A stretch of 26,532 bases of DNA from Paenibacillus sp. oral taxon 786 str. D14 (GCF_000159955.1 NZ_GG695977.1:84238-110769); one strand, 5' to 3'. Numbered from the stretch's first letter, positions 16,937 through 25,186 are shown. Notes: generated by a model from the sequence alone, not told the origin. Program-made: numbers and translations.

Positions 16937-17934
16937 GTGAACCCTTACTGCAAGTTGAACATCTGAAAAAATACTACCCTACCGGGGGCGGATGGTTTGG
17001 CAAGTCACAGCAATTCGTTAAAGCGGTCGATGACATCTCGTTTACCGTGCGACGGGGCGAAACGTTTGGACTGGTGGGGGAAAGCGGCTGCGGGAAATCC
17101 ACGACCGGTCGTTCCCTGCTTCGGCTGATTGAGCCGACCGGCGGCAAGGTGATTTTTGAAGGGGAGGACATCACGGCTTTGTCGCCAGAGGCGCTGCGCC
17201 GGAAACGCAAGGATATGCAGATTGTGTTCCAGGATCCCTTCTCCTCGTTGGATCCTCGCCATACGGTGCAGCGGATTCTGGAGGAACCGCTGATCGTTCA
17301 CGGCGTGGGCAATGCCAAGGAACGTAAACAGATGATCGACCGGTTGATCGATGTCGTTGGTCTGACGCAAAGCCATCTGCAGCGTTATCCGCACCAATTC
17401 TCCGGCGGTCAGCGGCAGCGGATCGGGATCGCCCGTGCATTGGCGCTCCAGCCAAAGCTGATTGTCGCCGACGAGCCGGTTTCCGCGCTGGATGTGTCGA
17501 TCCAGTCGCAGGTGGTGAACCTGCTTCAGGATCTGCAAGAGGAGTTCGGGTTGACGTACATCTTTATCGCCCACGATTTAAGTGTCGTGAAGCATATCTG
17601 CGACCGGGTAGCGGTTATGTACCTCGGCCGGATCGTTGAGATTGCCGACAAACACAAGCTGTACTCGTCACCTCAGCATCCGTATACCCAGGCGTTGCTC
17701 TCCGCAGTTCCGCAGCCGGATCCGGACAAGAAGACCGAGCGGATTATTCTGCAAGGCGAAGTGCCCAGCCCGGCTAATGCGCCGGTCGGCTGCGCGTTTC
17801 ATACGCGGTGTCCGATGGCAATGGACGTTTGCCGGACGCACCGCCCTGAGCTGGCTGAGACGGATGCGGGCCATTTGACGGCTTGCCATCTGTACACCGA
17901 AGTGAAGAACACAGGAAGCGCGAGCTTGGCATAA
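16933..17934 (+). CDS. dppF: dipeptide ABC transporter ATP-binding protein DppF
   Basis: A 333-residue partner ATPase of DppD. It has Walker A GESGCGKS, the Q-loop IVFQDPFSSLDP typical of DppF/OppF, the signature FSGGQRQRIGIARALA, Walker B LIVADEPVSALD and the switch in FIAHDLSVVKH. The C-terminus again carries a cysteine pattern (CAFHTRCPMAMDVC, then ACHLY). The ATGA overlap with dppD couples translation and should give equal amounts of the two subunits of the heterodimer. A hairpin with a T run follows, before the binding-protein gene. Confidence 0.94.
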   Translation: MSEPLLQVEHLKKYYPTGGGWFGKSQQFVKAVDDISFTVRRGETFGLVGESGCGKSTTGRSLLRLIEPTGGKVIFEGEDITALSPEALRRKRKDMQIVFQDPFSSLDPRHTVQRILEEPLIVHGVGNAKERKQMIDRLIDVVGLTQSHLQRYPHQFSGGQRQRIGIARALALQPKLIVADEPVSALDVSIQSQVVNLLQDLQEEFGLTYIFIAHDLSVVKHICDRVAVMYLGRIVEIADKHKLYSSPQHPYTQALLSAVPQPDPDKKTERIILQGEVPSPANAPVGCAFHTRCPMAMDVCRTHRPELAETDAGHLTACHLYTEVKNTGSASLA

Positions 17935-17968
17935 AGATGACGTTTTGAACTACCTCTAAAGGTTTATA

Positions 17969-17996
17969 GTCTGGGTACTATGCCCAGCTTTTTTAT
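17969..17996 (+). terminator. intercistronic hairpin between dppF and dppA
   Basis: Arms CTGGG (17971-17975) and CCCAG (17983-17987) with six T after it. The stem is short and lies inside an operon, so it may be a partial terminator or an RNA stabiliser for the following binding-protein message. Confidence 0.6.
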
Positions 17997-18038
17997 AAAC
18001 AAGAAATTATATATTGGGATTCAGAAGGGAGCCACAAA

Positions 18039-19703
18039 ATGAAAGCAAAGAGATGGAGTAGTGTTGTTCTTGTTACGATGCTGAGCGCCGCCATCGCCTT
18101 GGCGGGGTGCGGAGGCAGCAACAATGCCGGTGGCAGTAATTCCGGCGGAACGAATACGGGCGCGAATACGGAGGCAACCACTCCGACCGGTTCGGCCCAA
18201 GATACATTGGTTGTAGGCCGCGGCGGGGATTCCGCTTCTCTGGACCCAGCCATCGTAACCGACGGTGAATCTTTGAAAATCGCCCACCAAGTCTTTGATT
18301 CCTTGCTGGAGTACAAAGAAGGAACAACCGAGGTTCAAGGCTCGTTGGCCGAGAGCTGGACGGTATCTGACGACGGTTTGACCTATACCTTCAAGCTGCG
18401 TCAAGGCGTGAAGTTCCATGATGGTACGGATTTTAATGCGGATGCGGTTGTATTCAACTTCACCCGTTGGTCTGATCCAAACAGCGAATACAAATTTGAA
18501 GGCGACTCCTTTGACTACTATGATTCCATGTTTGGTCCAGACGGCAAACGCGTTATCAAGGAAGTAGAAGCGGTCGACGAGAACACGGTTAAGTTTACAC
18601 TGAACCAACCGCAAGCGCCGTTCTTGCAAAACCTGGCCATGACCTCTTTCGGGATCGCCAGCCCAACGGCCATCAAGGAGAAGAAAGAAAACTTCAAGAA
18701 CGAGCCGGTAGGTACAGGTCCATTCGTATTCAAAGAGTGGAAACGCAATGACTCGATTACGTTAGAGAAGAACCCGAACTACTGGAAAGAAGGGCTTCCG
18801 AAGCTGAACAAAGTGATCGTTCGCTCTATCCCGGATAACTCTGCTCGTTTCAACGCGCTGCAAAGCGGTGAAATCGATTTGATGGAGGACCTGAGCCCGG
18901 ACGATCTGGCGACCTTGGAAGCGAACCCGGATCTGCAAAAGATCGAGCGTCCTTCCAACAACGTAGGTTATGTCGGCTTCAACCTGAAGAAAGAACCGTT
19001 TAACAACGTGAAAGTAAGACAAGCGCTGAACTATGCCGTCGATAAGCAAGCGATCATCGATGCCTTCTTCGCAGGCCAAGCTGAACCGGCTAAGAACCCA
19101 ATGCCGCCGTCCCTGTGGGGCTACAACGATAGCATTACCGATTATGAGTATGATCCAGAGAAAGCGAAAGCGTTGCTGGCCGAAGCAGGTTATCCGAACG
19201 GTCTGCCAGGCGAATATGTCTTCTATGCCATGCCGGTATCCCGTCCTTACATGCCAGACGGCAAGAAGGTAGCCGAAGTTATTCAGCAAAACTTTGAAGA
19301 AGTTGGCGTAAAAGTGAAAATCGAATCTCCGGAATGGGCCGTTTATCTCGACGATGCGCAAGCCGGTGAAAAAGACGATCTGTTCATGCTCGGTTGGACC
19401 GGCGACAACGGCGACCCAGACAACTTCCTGTACACGCTGCTGGACAAAGACGCGATTCCGTCCAACAACTACACGTACTATTCGAGTGACGAACTGCATG
19501 AGTTGTTAGTCGCTGCGCAAAAAGAAACCGACCAATCGAAACGTGAGGAACTGTACAAACAAGCGCAAGAAATCATCAAAGCCGACGCTCCGTGGATTCC
19601 GCTCGTGCATACGACACCGCTCCTGGCTGCAAGAGCGAATCTGAAAGGATACGTTCCGGCGCCGACAGGTACGGAATATTACAGCAACATCTATTTCGAA
19701 TAA
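18039..19703 (+). CDS. dppA: dipeptide-binding lipoprotein of the ABC importer (DppA type)
   Basis: A 554-residue solute-binding lipoprotein (SBP_bac_5) held at the outer face of the membrane. The signal peptide ends in lipobox LAGC with lipidated Cys24, followed by a Gly/Asn/Ser/Thr-rich linker to about residue 58. The body has the family blocks LAESWTVSDDGLTYTFKLR, GVKFHDGTDFNADAVVFNF, PVGTGPFVFKEWK, VKVRQALNYAVDKQAIID and LWGYNDSITDYEYDPEKAKA. GWTGDNGDPDNF near residue 450 closely resembles E. coli DppA, which favours dipeptides over long oligopeptides. The codon use is strongly biased (many AAC, GAA, CTG), fitting an abundant protein. GAAGGGAG precedes the ATG. Confidence 0.92.
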   Translation: MKAKRWSSVVLVTMLSAAIALAGCGGSNNAGGSNSGGTNTGANTEATTPTGSAQDTLVVGRGGDSASLDPAIVTDGESLKIAHQVFDSLLEYKEGTTEVQGSLAESWTVSDDGLTYTFKLRQGVKFHDGTDFNADAVVFNFTRWSDPNSEYKFEGDSFDYYDSMFGPDGKRVIKEVEAVDENTVKFTLNQPQAPFLQNLAMTSFGIASPTAIKEKKENFKNEPVGTGPFVFKEWKRNDSITLEKNPNYWKEGLPKLNKVIVRSIPDNSARFNALQSGEIDLMEDLSPDDLATLEANPDLQKIERPSNNVGYVGFNLKKEPFNNVKVRQALNYAVDKQAIIDAFFAGQAEPAKNPMPPSLWGYNDSITDYEYDPEKAKALLAEAGYPNGLPGEYVFYAMPVSRPYMPDGKKVAEVIQQNFEEVGVKVKIESPEWAVYLDDAQAGEKDDLFMLGWTGDNGDPDNFLYTLLDKDAIPSNNYTYYSSDELHELLVAAQKETDQSKREELYKQAQEIIKADAPWIPLVHTTPLLAARANLKGYVPAPTGTEYYSNIYFE

Positions 19704-19742
19704 CAGGCGGGAGCTTAACGCCTCTGGCAGGTGAACCTCATC

Positions 19743-20747
19743 TTGAAAGCTTATATTTTGAAAAGAATACTCATCATGGTTCCTGTCCTAGTCGGCATGA
19801 CGATTATCGTGTTTTCCATTATCCATGCGATTCCCGGTGATCCTGCGGAAACGATTCTGGGGCAGAAGGCAACGGAGCAGTCCAAGGAAGCGCTCCGCGA
19901 GCAACTGGGCCTGAACAATCCGTGGTATCAGCAGTATTTCACGTACATGGGAGATTTGTTGAAAGGTGACCTGGGGCAATCGATCCGCACGAGAGTACCG
20001 ATTGCCCAGGAGATTGCCCCCTATCTGGCGGCTACGGCGGAACTAACCGTGGCAGCCATGGCGTTTGCGATCTTCTTTGGCGTGAATGCCGGCATCATCA
20101 GCGCCTGGAAGCAAAACTCGTGGTTCGATTACATTTGTATGCTGATCGCGTTGATTGGGGTATCGATGCCAATCTTCTGGCTCGGGCTGATGGAGCAGTG
20201 GATCTTCTCGCTTAAATTGCATTGGCTGCCTTCCATCGGGCGGATGAACCAACGTGATCCGGTTGAAGCGGTCACCAATCTGTATCTGATCGACAGCATG
20301 ATCGCAGGCCGCTGGGATCAGTTATGGACGGTGTGCAGGCATTTGATTTTACCAAGTGTCGCGCTGGGTACGATTCCGATGGCGATTATCGCCCGGATGA
20401 CGCGGTCGAGTATGCTGGAAGTCATGAATTCCGATTTCGTTCGCACGGCCAAGGCCAAAGGGTTGTCGCAATTTATTGTCATCTATAAACACGCCTTGAA
20501 AAATGCATTTATTCCCGTGCTGACGGTCATCGGACTGCAAACTGGCGCATTGCTTGGCGGTGCGGTTTTGACCGAAACGATCTTCGCATGGCCTGGTGTG
20601 GGACGGTATATTTACGAAGCGATCAGCTCGCGTGATTATCCGGTAATTCAATCTGGCATTCTGGTTATCGCCTTTATTTTCGTCATTATCAATCTGATCG
20701 TGGATTTGCTGTACGCAGCGGTCGATCCACGCATCCGTTACCGGTAA
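19743..20747 (+). CDS. dppB: dipeptide ABC transporter permease DppB
   Basis: A 334-residue membrane permease with about six membrane segments, the first at AYILKRILIMVPVLVGMTII. Family marks include HAIPGDPAETILG, LGLNNPWYQQYF, GVSMPIFWLGLM, the EAA-like coupling loop DFVRTAKAKGLS and the C-terminal VVDP-type ending AAVDPRIRYR. The blocks LGTIPMAIIARMTRSSMLEV and SRDYPVIQSGIL resemble E. coli DppB. I chose TTG at 19743 (AGGTGA 8 bases upstream); an in-frame GTG at 19731 would add four residues but lacks a good ribosome site. It pairs with DppC to form the channel. Confidence 0.92.
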   Translation: MKAYILKRILIMVPVLVGMTIIVFSIIHAIPGDPAETILGQKATEQSKEALREQLGLNNPWYQQYFTYMGDLLKGDLGQSIRTRVPIAQEIAPYLAATAELTVAAMAFAIFFGVNAGIISAWKQNSWFDYICMLIALIGVSMPIFWLGLMEQWIFSLKLHWLPSIGRMNQRDPVEAVTNLYLIDSMIAGRWDQLWTVCRHLILPSVALGTIPMAIIARMTRSSMLEVMNSDFVRTAKAKGLSQFIVIYKHALKNAFIPVLTVIGLQTGALLGGAVLTETIFAWPGVGRYIYEAISSRDYPVIQSGILVIAFIFVIINLIVDLLYAAVDPRIRYR

Positions 20748-20759
20748 AGGAGGGAAACC

Positions 20760-21659
20760 ATGGCAGAGGCAACTACAGCAAGCACAAACCGCAGCACCGC
20801 CGTCCCGGCCGGGAAGGTTTCCGGACCTTGGCGCGATGCGTGGAAAGCGTTCCGCAAAAATAAAATCGCCATGGCCGGCCTGATCATGATCGTGTTTTTC
20901 ATTCTGATCGCCTTGCTGGCCCCGGTGATTGCTCCTTATGAATTTGACAAGCAGGTTTTGCGCGACCGCTTAAAACCGCCGTCCTCATCGCATTGGTTTG
21001 GGACGGACGATCTGGGACGCGACCTGTTCACCCGCGTATTATACGGGGCGCGAATCTCCTTATGGGTGGGGACGTTCTCCGTTGTGGGATCAATCATTTT
21101 GGGGACGCTCTTCGGCATTCTGGCAGGGTTCTACGGCAAATGGATCGATATGGTGATTTCGCGCCTGTTCGATATTTTGCTGGCGTTCCCGAGCATTTTG
21201 CTGGCGATCGCGATCGTGGCCATCCTTGGTCCGTCGCTGCAAAACGCGTTGCTTGCCATCGCCATCGTCAACATCCCAACGTATGGGCGGCTGGTGCGGG
21301 CGAAGGTGCTTGGCCTGAAGAACGAAGAGTATATCACTGCAGCACGGGCAATCGGGATGAAAAACAGCGCGATTTTGCTGCGGCACATCCTGCCAAACAG
21401 CTTGACGCCAATCATCGTGCAAGGCACGCTGGGAATCGCTACGGCGATTATCGAAGCGGCTGCGCTGGGCTTCCTTGGTTTAGGTGCTCAGCCGCCTACA
21501 CCGGAATGGGGCAAGATGCTGTCTGACTCGCGTCAATTCATCGCCACCGCTCCGTGGACTGTAGTTTTCCCGGGGATTTCGATCATGCTGACCGTACTTG
21601 CCTTCAACCTGATGGGCGACGGTTTGCGTGACGCGCTTGACCCGCGGATGAAAAGTTAA
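20760..21659 (+). CDS. dppC: dipeptide ABC transporter permease DppC
   Basis: A 299-residue permease partner of DppB. The N-terminal soluble part ends in WKAFRKNKIAMAGLIMIVFF, the OppC_N-type first membrane segment. HWFGTDDLGRDLFTRVLYGA is the DppC/OppC hallmark. The EAA-type coupling loop is EYITAARAIGMKNSAILLRH, followed by ILPNSLTPIIVQ, and the end EWGKMLSDSRQF leads into the final membrane segment. AAAGGAGGG lies just before the ATG, 12 bases after dppB stops. It is the last gene of the D-F-A-B-C operon and is followed by a terminator. Confidence 0.93.
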   Translation: MAEATTASTNRSTAVPAGKVSGPWRDAWKAFRKNKIAMAGLIMIVFFILIALLAPVIAPYEFDKQVLRDRLKPPSSSHWFGTDDLGRDLFTRVLYGARISLWVGTFSVVGSIILGTLFGILAGFYGKWIDMVISRLFDILLAFPSILLAIAIVAILGPSLQNALLAIAIVNIPTYGRLVRAKVLGLKNEEYITAARAIGMKNSAILLRHILPNSLTPIIVQGTLGIATAIIEAAALGFLGLGAQPPTPEWGKMLSDSRQFIATAPWTVVFPGISIMLTVLAFNLMGDGLRDALDPRMKS

Positions 21660-21672
21660 ATCCATCGTTATG

Positions 21673-21704
21673 AACTGTCGGGAGGATTCCCGGCAGTTTT
21701 TTTG
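21673..21704 (+). terminator. terminator of the dpp operon
   Basis: Arms AACTG-T-CGGGA and TCCCG-G-CAGTT around GGAT, followed by seven T. Confidence 0.88.
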
Positions 21705-21708
21705 TGTG

Positions 21709-21739
21709 TTGCACCAAATATACGGTCTGCGGTTATAAT
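21709..21739 (+). promoter_or_regulatory. probable ldh promoter
   Basis: TATAAT at 21734-21739 is clear. The best -35, TTGCAC at 21709-21714, gives a long 19-bp spacer. TTTGTGTGTTGCACCAAA (21701-21718) at the -35 loosely resembles a Rex redox-repressor site, but its half-sites do not align evenly. Confidence 0.45.
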
Positions 21740-21784
21740 TTAGGCATCGGATATAGAGAATGGATAGGAGAAGGAGGCGGCAGA

Positions 21785-22735
21785 ATGGCTAAAAAAGCGA
21801 GGAAGGTAACGATCGTTGGTTCCGGCCTGGTCGGTACGGCTTGCGCTTATTCCATGATCAATCAATCGATCAGCGAAGAAATTATGATGATTGACCGGAC
21901 GTATGATCGTGCGGTGGCACATGCGCTGGATTTGTCGCATTGCATGGATTTTACGCCAACCCGTACGAAGGTATATGCTGGCCGGCTGGAGGACTGCCGC
22001 GACATGGATGTGGTTGTGCTGACGGCAGGGGCGAATCCCAAGCCGGGGCAAACGCGGCTGGATGTGCTGGGCGAGGCGGAGAAGATTACGCGGGATATCG
22101 TCAGCCGCATCGTGGATGGAGGATTTGACGGCGTGTTTGTCGTCGCTGCCAATCCGGTGGACATCGTGACCTATATTGTACGCGAGGTGTCGGGATTCCC
22201 GCGGAACCGGGTGATCGGCACTGGGACCTCCATCGATTCGGCGCGGCTCAAAACGCTGCTGTCGGAGGTATTTGCTGTTGATCCGCGCAGTGTAAACGGG
22301 TATGCGATGGGAGAGCACGGGGATTCGCAGTTTGTGGCCTGGTCGCATGTCACGATCGGCGGGAAACCGCTACTGCACATTTTGGAGCAGCATAAGGAGC
22401 GGTTCCGCCACGTCAAGCTGGACGAAATCGCGCAAAAAACCAAAGATGCGGGATGGGAGATTTTTACCCGTAAGGGCAACACCCAGTTTGGGATTGGGAA
22501 CGCGCTCGCTTATATCGTGAGATCCATCTTAAACGACGAGCACAAAATCATCGCCGTTTCGGTTGTGCTGGAGGGGGAATATGGACAGACCGGAGTTTGT
22601 GCCGGTGTGCCTGCCATTATCGGTGACGGCGGGATCGAGGAAGTGCTGGAACTGAACTTGACCTGGGAGGAACAGCGCAAATTTACGCAATCCTGCGATA
22701 TTTTGAAGGCGGCGATTGCAAGTCTTCAACTCTAA
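21785..22735 (+). CDS. ldh: L-lactate dehydrogenase
   Basis: A 316-residue cytosolic NAD-dependent enzyme converting pyruvate to L-lactate to regenerate NAD in fermentation. The NAD-binding loop is [18 protein letters not shown], the coenzyme acidic residue is in MIDRTYDRA, and [18 protein letters not shown] contains the mobile-loop arginine region. [12 protein letters not shown] carries the substrate-loop Asn, [12 protein letters not shown] the substrate arginine, and [14 protein letters not shown] the catalytic His. These distinguish it from malate dehydrogenase. The ATG at 21785 is chosen because GAAGGAGG lies 7-14 bases before it; the open frame continues left past the promoter without support. 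The gene is monocistronic with its own terminator. Confidence 0.95.
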   Translation: MAKKARKVTIVGSGLVGTACAYSMINQSISEEIMMIDRTYDRAVAHALDLSHCMDFTPTRTKVYAGRLEDCRDMDVVVLTAGANPKPGQTRLDVLGEAEKITRDIVSRIVDGGFDGVFVVAANPVDIVTYIVREVSGFPRNRVIGTGTSIDSARLKTLLSEVFAVDPRSVNGYAMGEHGDSQFVAWSHVTIGGKPLLHILEQHKERFRHVKLDEIAQKTKDAGWEIFTRKGNTQFGIGNALAYIVRSILNDEHKIIAVSVVLEGEYGQTGVCAGVPAIIGDGGIEEVLELNLTWEEQRKFTQSCDILKAAIASLQL

Positions 22736-22770
22736 TCATGTTTAGCCGCTGTCGGTTGGCGGTTTATCAG

Positions 22771-22804
22771 AGCATCCGTTCGATGGGGAACGGATGTTTT
22801 TTTA
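22771..22804 (+). terminator. terminator of ldh
   Basis: Arms CATCCGTTC and GAACGGATG around GATGGG, followed by seven T. Confidence 0.9.
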
Positions 22805-22828
22805 TTTTTCCTGGAGAGGTCTGATTCT

Positions 22829-23452
22829 GTGCTTAAGTCGCGGGAAGGAGGGGGAATCCGCCTGAGGACCGTTCTGTGCATGTTTCACCTTTTTATACAG
22901 GCGGCGGAGATTTTTGTGGAAGGCTTTTACGACTCGCTGCGATACTTTACTTCGGACCGGGACAAACTGGCGAAAGCCATTGTGCATGCTTTGGTCAGAG
23001 AGCAGTTTTTTGTTGCCTTGGAAAGGGAGCAGGTTCTGGGGATATTCGCGTATTCCGCGGGGCAGAAGCGGGCTTTCCGGTTTCAACGGGTTGAGCTTCA
23101 GCGGGAACTTGGCTGGTTGCGGGGAAGTTTGTTTTATTTCCTTGTCCGTCGGGAGCTGGAAAAACCGCTGCATTTGGCGGAGGGCCAATGTTATTTCGAG
23201 GCGGTTGCTACGGCAAAGCAAGCACGGGGTCGTGGGGTTGCCAGCCAACTGAACAACGAACTGATATCTCGTTTAGGTTATGACGATTATATTTTGGAGG
23301 TTGTTGATACCAATACCGCAGCGATTCGTTTATATGAACGATTGGGGTATGCCGAGTTTCGGCGGAAGCCGCAGCGCTGGTTTCGGAAGCAGGCGGGGTT
23401 TAATGCCAGGTTGTATATGAGATGGATGCAAGACCAGGCGCGACCAGAATAA
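22829..23452 (+). CDS. GNAT-family N-acetyltransferase
   Basis: A 207-residue predicted acetyltransferase. The acetyl-CoA-binding motif A reads YFEAVATAKQARGRGVASQL with the R/GxGxA/G turn, and the C-terminal motif B is NTAAIRLYERLGYAEF. Substrate unknown. The N-terminal part (about residues 25-110) has FIQAAEIFVEGFYDSL, a common start in GNAT proteins that act on small molecules. The GTG start at 22829 is supported by GGAGAGG about 9 bases upstream. The next open frame begins three bases after the stop, but it belongs to a broken gene with its own promoter. Confidence 0.82.
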   Translation: MLKSREGGGIRLRTVLCMFHLFIQAAEIFVEGFYDSLRYFTSDRDKLAKAIVHALVREQFFVALEREQVLGIFAYSAGQKRAFRFQRVELQRELGWLRGSLFYFLVRRELEKPLHLAEGQCYFEAVATAKQARGRGVASQLNNELISRLGYDDYILEVVDTNTAAIRLYERLGYAEFRRKPQRWFRKQAGFNARLYMRWMQDQARPE

Positions 23453-23471
23453 GGTGTGGTAAATTTAGGTC

Positions 23472-23500
23472 TAGACAAGAACATATATTCTCTTTATGAT
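23472..23500 (+). promoter_or_regulatory. sigma-A-like promoter in front of the broken hydrolase
   Basis: TAGACA (23472-23477), 17-bp spacer, TATGAT (23495-23500). Transcription would begin about 23507, almost at the ATG (23510), so any product would be nearly leaderless. Confidence 0.5.
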
Positions 23501-23509
23501 GAGGGCATC

Positions 23510-24187
23510 ATGCGGCAGATCGTGCTGATTCACGGGTTTACGCTTGACCATCGCCTGATGAGCGGCTGCATGGAACCGATATTTCAGAATCGCACGGGGT
23601 GGAGAAGGATTTACCTTGATTTGCCATTTGCCGGGGACGGGAAAGTCGAAGAATTATGCGGGTATTGAGAATACGGACGGGATGCTGGATGCGGTGCTGG
23701 AGTTGATCGATGGGTTGGTGCCGGACCCTTGATCGTGGCGGATCCAGATCAACGGGAACTGCCGGACCATACGGTTATTTATGAGGATCCGGCGTTGATT
23801 CATGAACTGTCTCCCGAGGAGTATGATGATTTTTGCTCGATGAGCGCAGTTTTGGATCGGCACACCTGGAGAAGGTATGCAAACGAGATCGTTCCCGGCT
23901 GTCGCATGGCAGATTCCGCTTTTTTGGACAAGATTCGGGCACGGTATGGGTTTTCTTTTCTGATCGATCGGGAGAAGTTTGACGCGCCTTCGTTATTCCT
24001 GCTCGGCAGGCAGGACACGTCGGTGGGATATGCGGATGCGCTCCGCTTTTTAGAGCTGTATCCGTGCGGTACGCTTGCGGTCATGGACCGGGCCGGGCTT
24101 AACCTGCAGATTGAGCAAGAGGACACGTTTAACGCGTTGGTGAACGAGTGGCTGGATCGAGTGGAGGAAGCTAAGGATAAGGAATAA
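23510..24187 (+). pseudogene. alpha/beta hydrolase pseudogene (frameshift plus internal deletion)
   Basis: The start MRQIVLIHGFTLDHRLM has the HG oxyanion motif of alpha/beta hydrolases. Near 23628-23645 the frame shifts: frame 1 stops at 23668, while another frame continues the expected sequence GKSKNYAGIENTDGMLDAVL up to a stop at about 23731. The third piece, in a further frame from 23729, runs LIVADPDQRELPDHTVIYED to the end (24187). It keeps FDAPSLFLLGRQDTSVGY, the acid-residue region, but RAGLNLQ appears where the catalytic HxLxx histidine is expected (DxAGHNL in relatives). The segment that should carry the nucleophile elbow (GxSxG) is missing between VPD and LIVAD. A working enzyme is therefore very unlikely. 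Confidence 0.85.
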
Positions 24188-24256
24188 TAAAATGAGACAG
24201 GCTTGCGGTGGGACTTGAATTGGCGGGATACGGAGATTCTTGAGGGAGGTTTCTGA

Positions 24257-24691
24257 ATGTACGAGTTGAAGACCAAAGAAAACGACAACAGTGTCATCGA
24301 GTTCATTGAAGGGGTGGCCGATGCCAAGAAGCGAGAGGATGCCTATCGGTTACTGGATATTTTTACAGAGACAACGGGGTATCCGGCCAAAATGTGGGGC
24401 CCCAGCATCATCGGCTTTGGCTCCTACCACTACAAATACGCCTCCGGCCACGAAGGGGATGCGCCGCTGGTTGGCTTCTCGCCTCGGAAGGCGAAGATCA
24501 GCCTATATCTTGCCGCGGATGATCCGGGACGAGGCGCTTTGCTGGAATCCTTCGGGAAGCATACCCAAGGGAAAGGGTGTGTTTACATTAATAAAGTCGC
24601 CGACATCGATGTGGACGTGCTGCGTAAGTTGATCCGGCATTCGGTCGAGCACCTTCAGAAGTTGTATCCGAATGATGGGGGAAGGAGCTAG
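24257..24691 (+). CDS. DUF1801 (YdhG-like) domain protein
   Basis: A 144-residue soluble protein made almost entirely of a DUF1801 domain: VIEFIEGVADAKKREDAYRL at the N-terminus, TTGYPAKMWGPSIIGFGSY, then APLVGFSPRKAKISLYL and the basic C-terminal helix VDVLRKLIRHSVEHLQKLY. Proteins of this family share a small alpha/beta fold with the frataxin/YdhG superfamily; no biochemical role is established that I can name. GAGGGAGG lies 7-14 bases before the ATG. Nothing indicates an operon with the pseudogene upstream. A weak hairpin with TTTCTTT at 24685-24714 may terminate it. Confidence 0.85.
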   Translation: MYELKTKENDNSVIEFIEGVADAKKREDAYRLLDIFTETTGYPAKMWGPSIIGFGSYHYKYASGHEGDAPLVGFSPRKAKISLYLAADDPGRGALLESFGKHTQGKGCVYINKVADIDVDVLRKLIRHSVEHLQKLYPNDGGRS

Positions 24692-24714
24692 CTGGTAAGC
24701 GGCTCTTTCTTTGT
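24685..24714 (+). terminator. weak possible terminator after the DUF1801 gene
   Basis: GAGC and GCTC arms with an inner GC pair and an irregular loop, followed by TTTCTTT. It overlaps the stop codon, and the stem is short. Confidence 0.35.
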
Positions 24715-24851
24715 GTCGGAAACGGTAAGGGGATTCGGTGCGGGAAATCGGTATAGGAACTGGTATGAGGAACTGTTGTGGGACGGTTATAGCGGCGCGT
24801 AGGGTAGCAACTAGGGGGGCGTCGTCGTCCGCAATGGTCGGCCATGGTTCA

Positions 24852-24910
24852 CCTTGTCCGCCGTCGTCTGCCTTGCCCGCCGTGTGGTCCGCCTTGTCCG
24901 CCGTCGTCCG
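24852..24910. repeat. GC-rich ~20-bp tandem repeats
   Basis: Three tandem units of 19-21 bp beginning CCTTGTCCGCCGTCGTC (24852), CCTTGCCCGCCGTG (24871) and CCTTGTCCGCCGTCGTC (24892). Looser copies of GTCGTCGTCCG lie just left, near 24820. They run directly into the palindrome array at 24911. The rest of 24715-24851 shows no gene or structure I can support. Confidence 0.75.
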
Positions 24911-25095
24911 AAATATATGCGAAAAATCGAATAGAATTCAACGAGTAACGGTACTTTTGGGCGATTATATATGAAATTTCATGCTTATTTGGACCATCAG
25001 AGGTCGAAAGGCCGAAATCTATATGAAAAATCGAATAGATTTGGCGATATTGGCTGTTTCGGTCTGAATTATATATGAAATTTCGAATAGAATTC
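24911..25095. repeat. four-palindrome intergenic array, copy C (52-bp period)
   Basis: Four units of about 30 bp with centres near 24924, 24976, 25028 and 25080, exactly 52 bp apart. The clearest (25066-25095) pairs GAATTATATATGAAA with TTTCGAATAGAATTC, 12 of 15 positions symmetric. All share ATATG(A/C)-GAAA and three share TCGAATAGA. The spacers of about 22-25 bp are not alike; the middle one holds GACC-ATCAGA-GGTC. The sequence is unrelated to copies A and B, but the design (four palindromes, about 52 bp apart, between converging genes) is the same. Confidence 0.85.
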
Positions 25096-25157
25096 GGTTG
25101 CTGCTATATCCCAGTCACATCGGCCCTACTCGCATGGGCGGCCTCGCTCCGACGACC

Positions 25158-25186
25158 CCCACCGGGGTTCTCACCCTCCTGGGAAC
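25158..25186 (+). repeat. possible tRNA-Arg 3'-end remnant
   Basis: CGGGGTTCTCACCCTCCTGG-type sequence followed by GAACG resembles the T arm and 3' acceptor strand of tRNA-Arg (GGGGTTC, four differing bases, then an 11-base identity CCCTCCTGGGA). It reads on the plus strand, in the same direction as tRNA copy 1 and opposite to the intact copy 2 next to it. Confidence 0.4.

Noticed and set aside
21701..21718. Rex redox-repressor site at the ldh promoter
   Set aside because: TTTGTG and CACCAAA half-sites are not evenly placed and miss the consensus centre; kept only as a remark.
23456..23668. Separate small gene starting at GTG 23456
   Set aside because: It is the first piece of the broken hydrolase; the frame upstream of 23510 lies over and before the promoter.
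24911..25095. CRISPR array
   Set aside because: The ~30-bp units are regularly spaced with unlike spacers, but they are degenerate and palindromic throughout, spacers are only ~22-25 bp, there are just four units and no cas gene is near.
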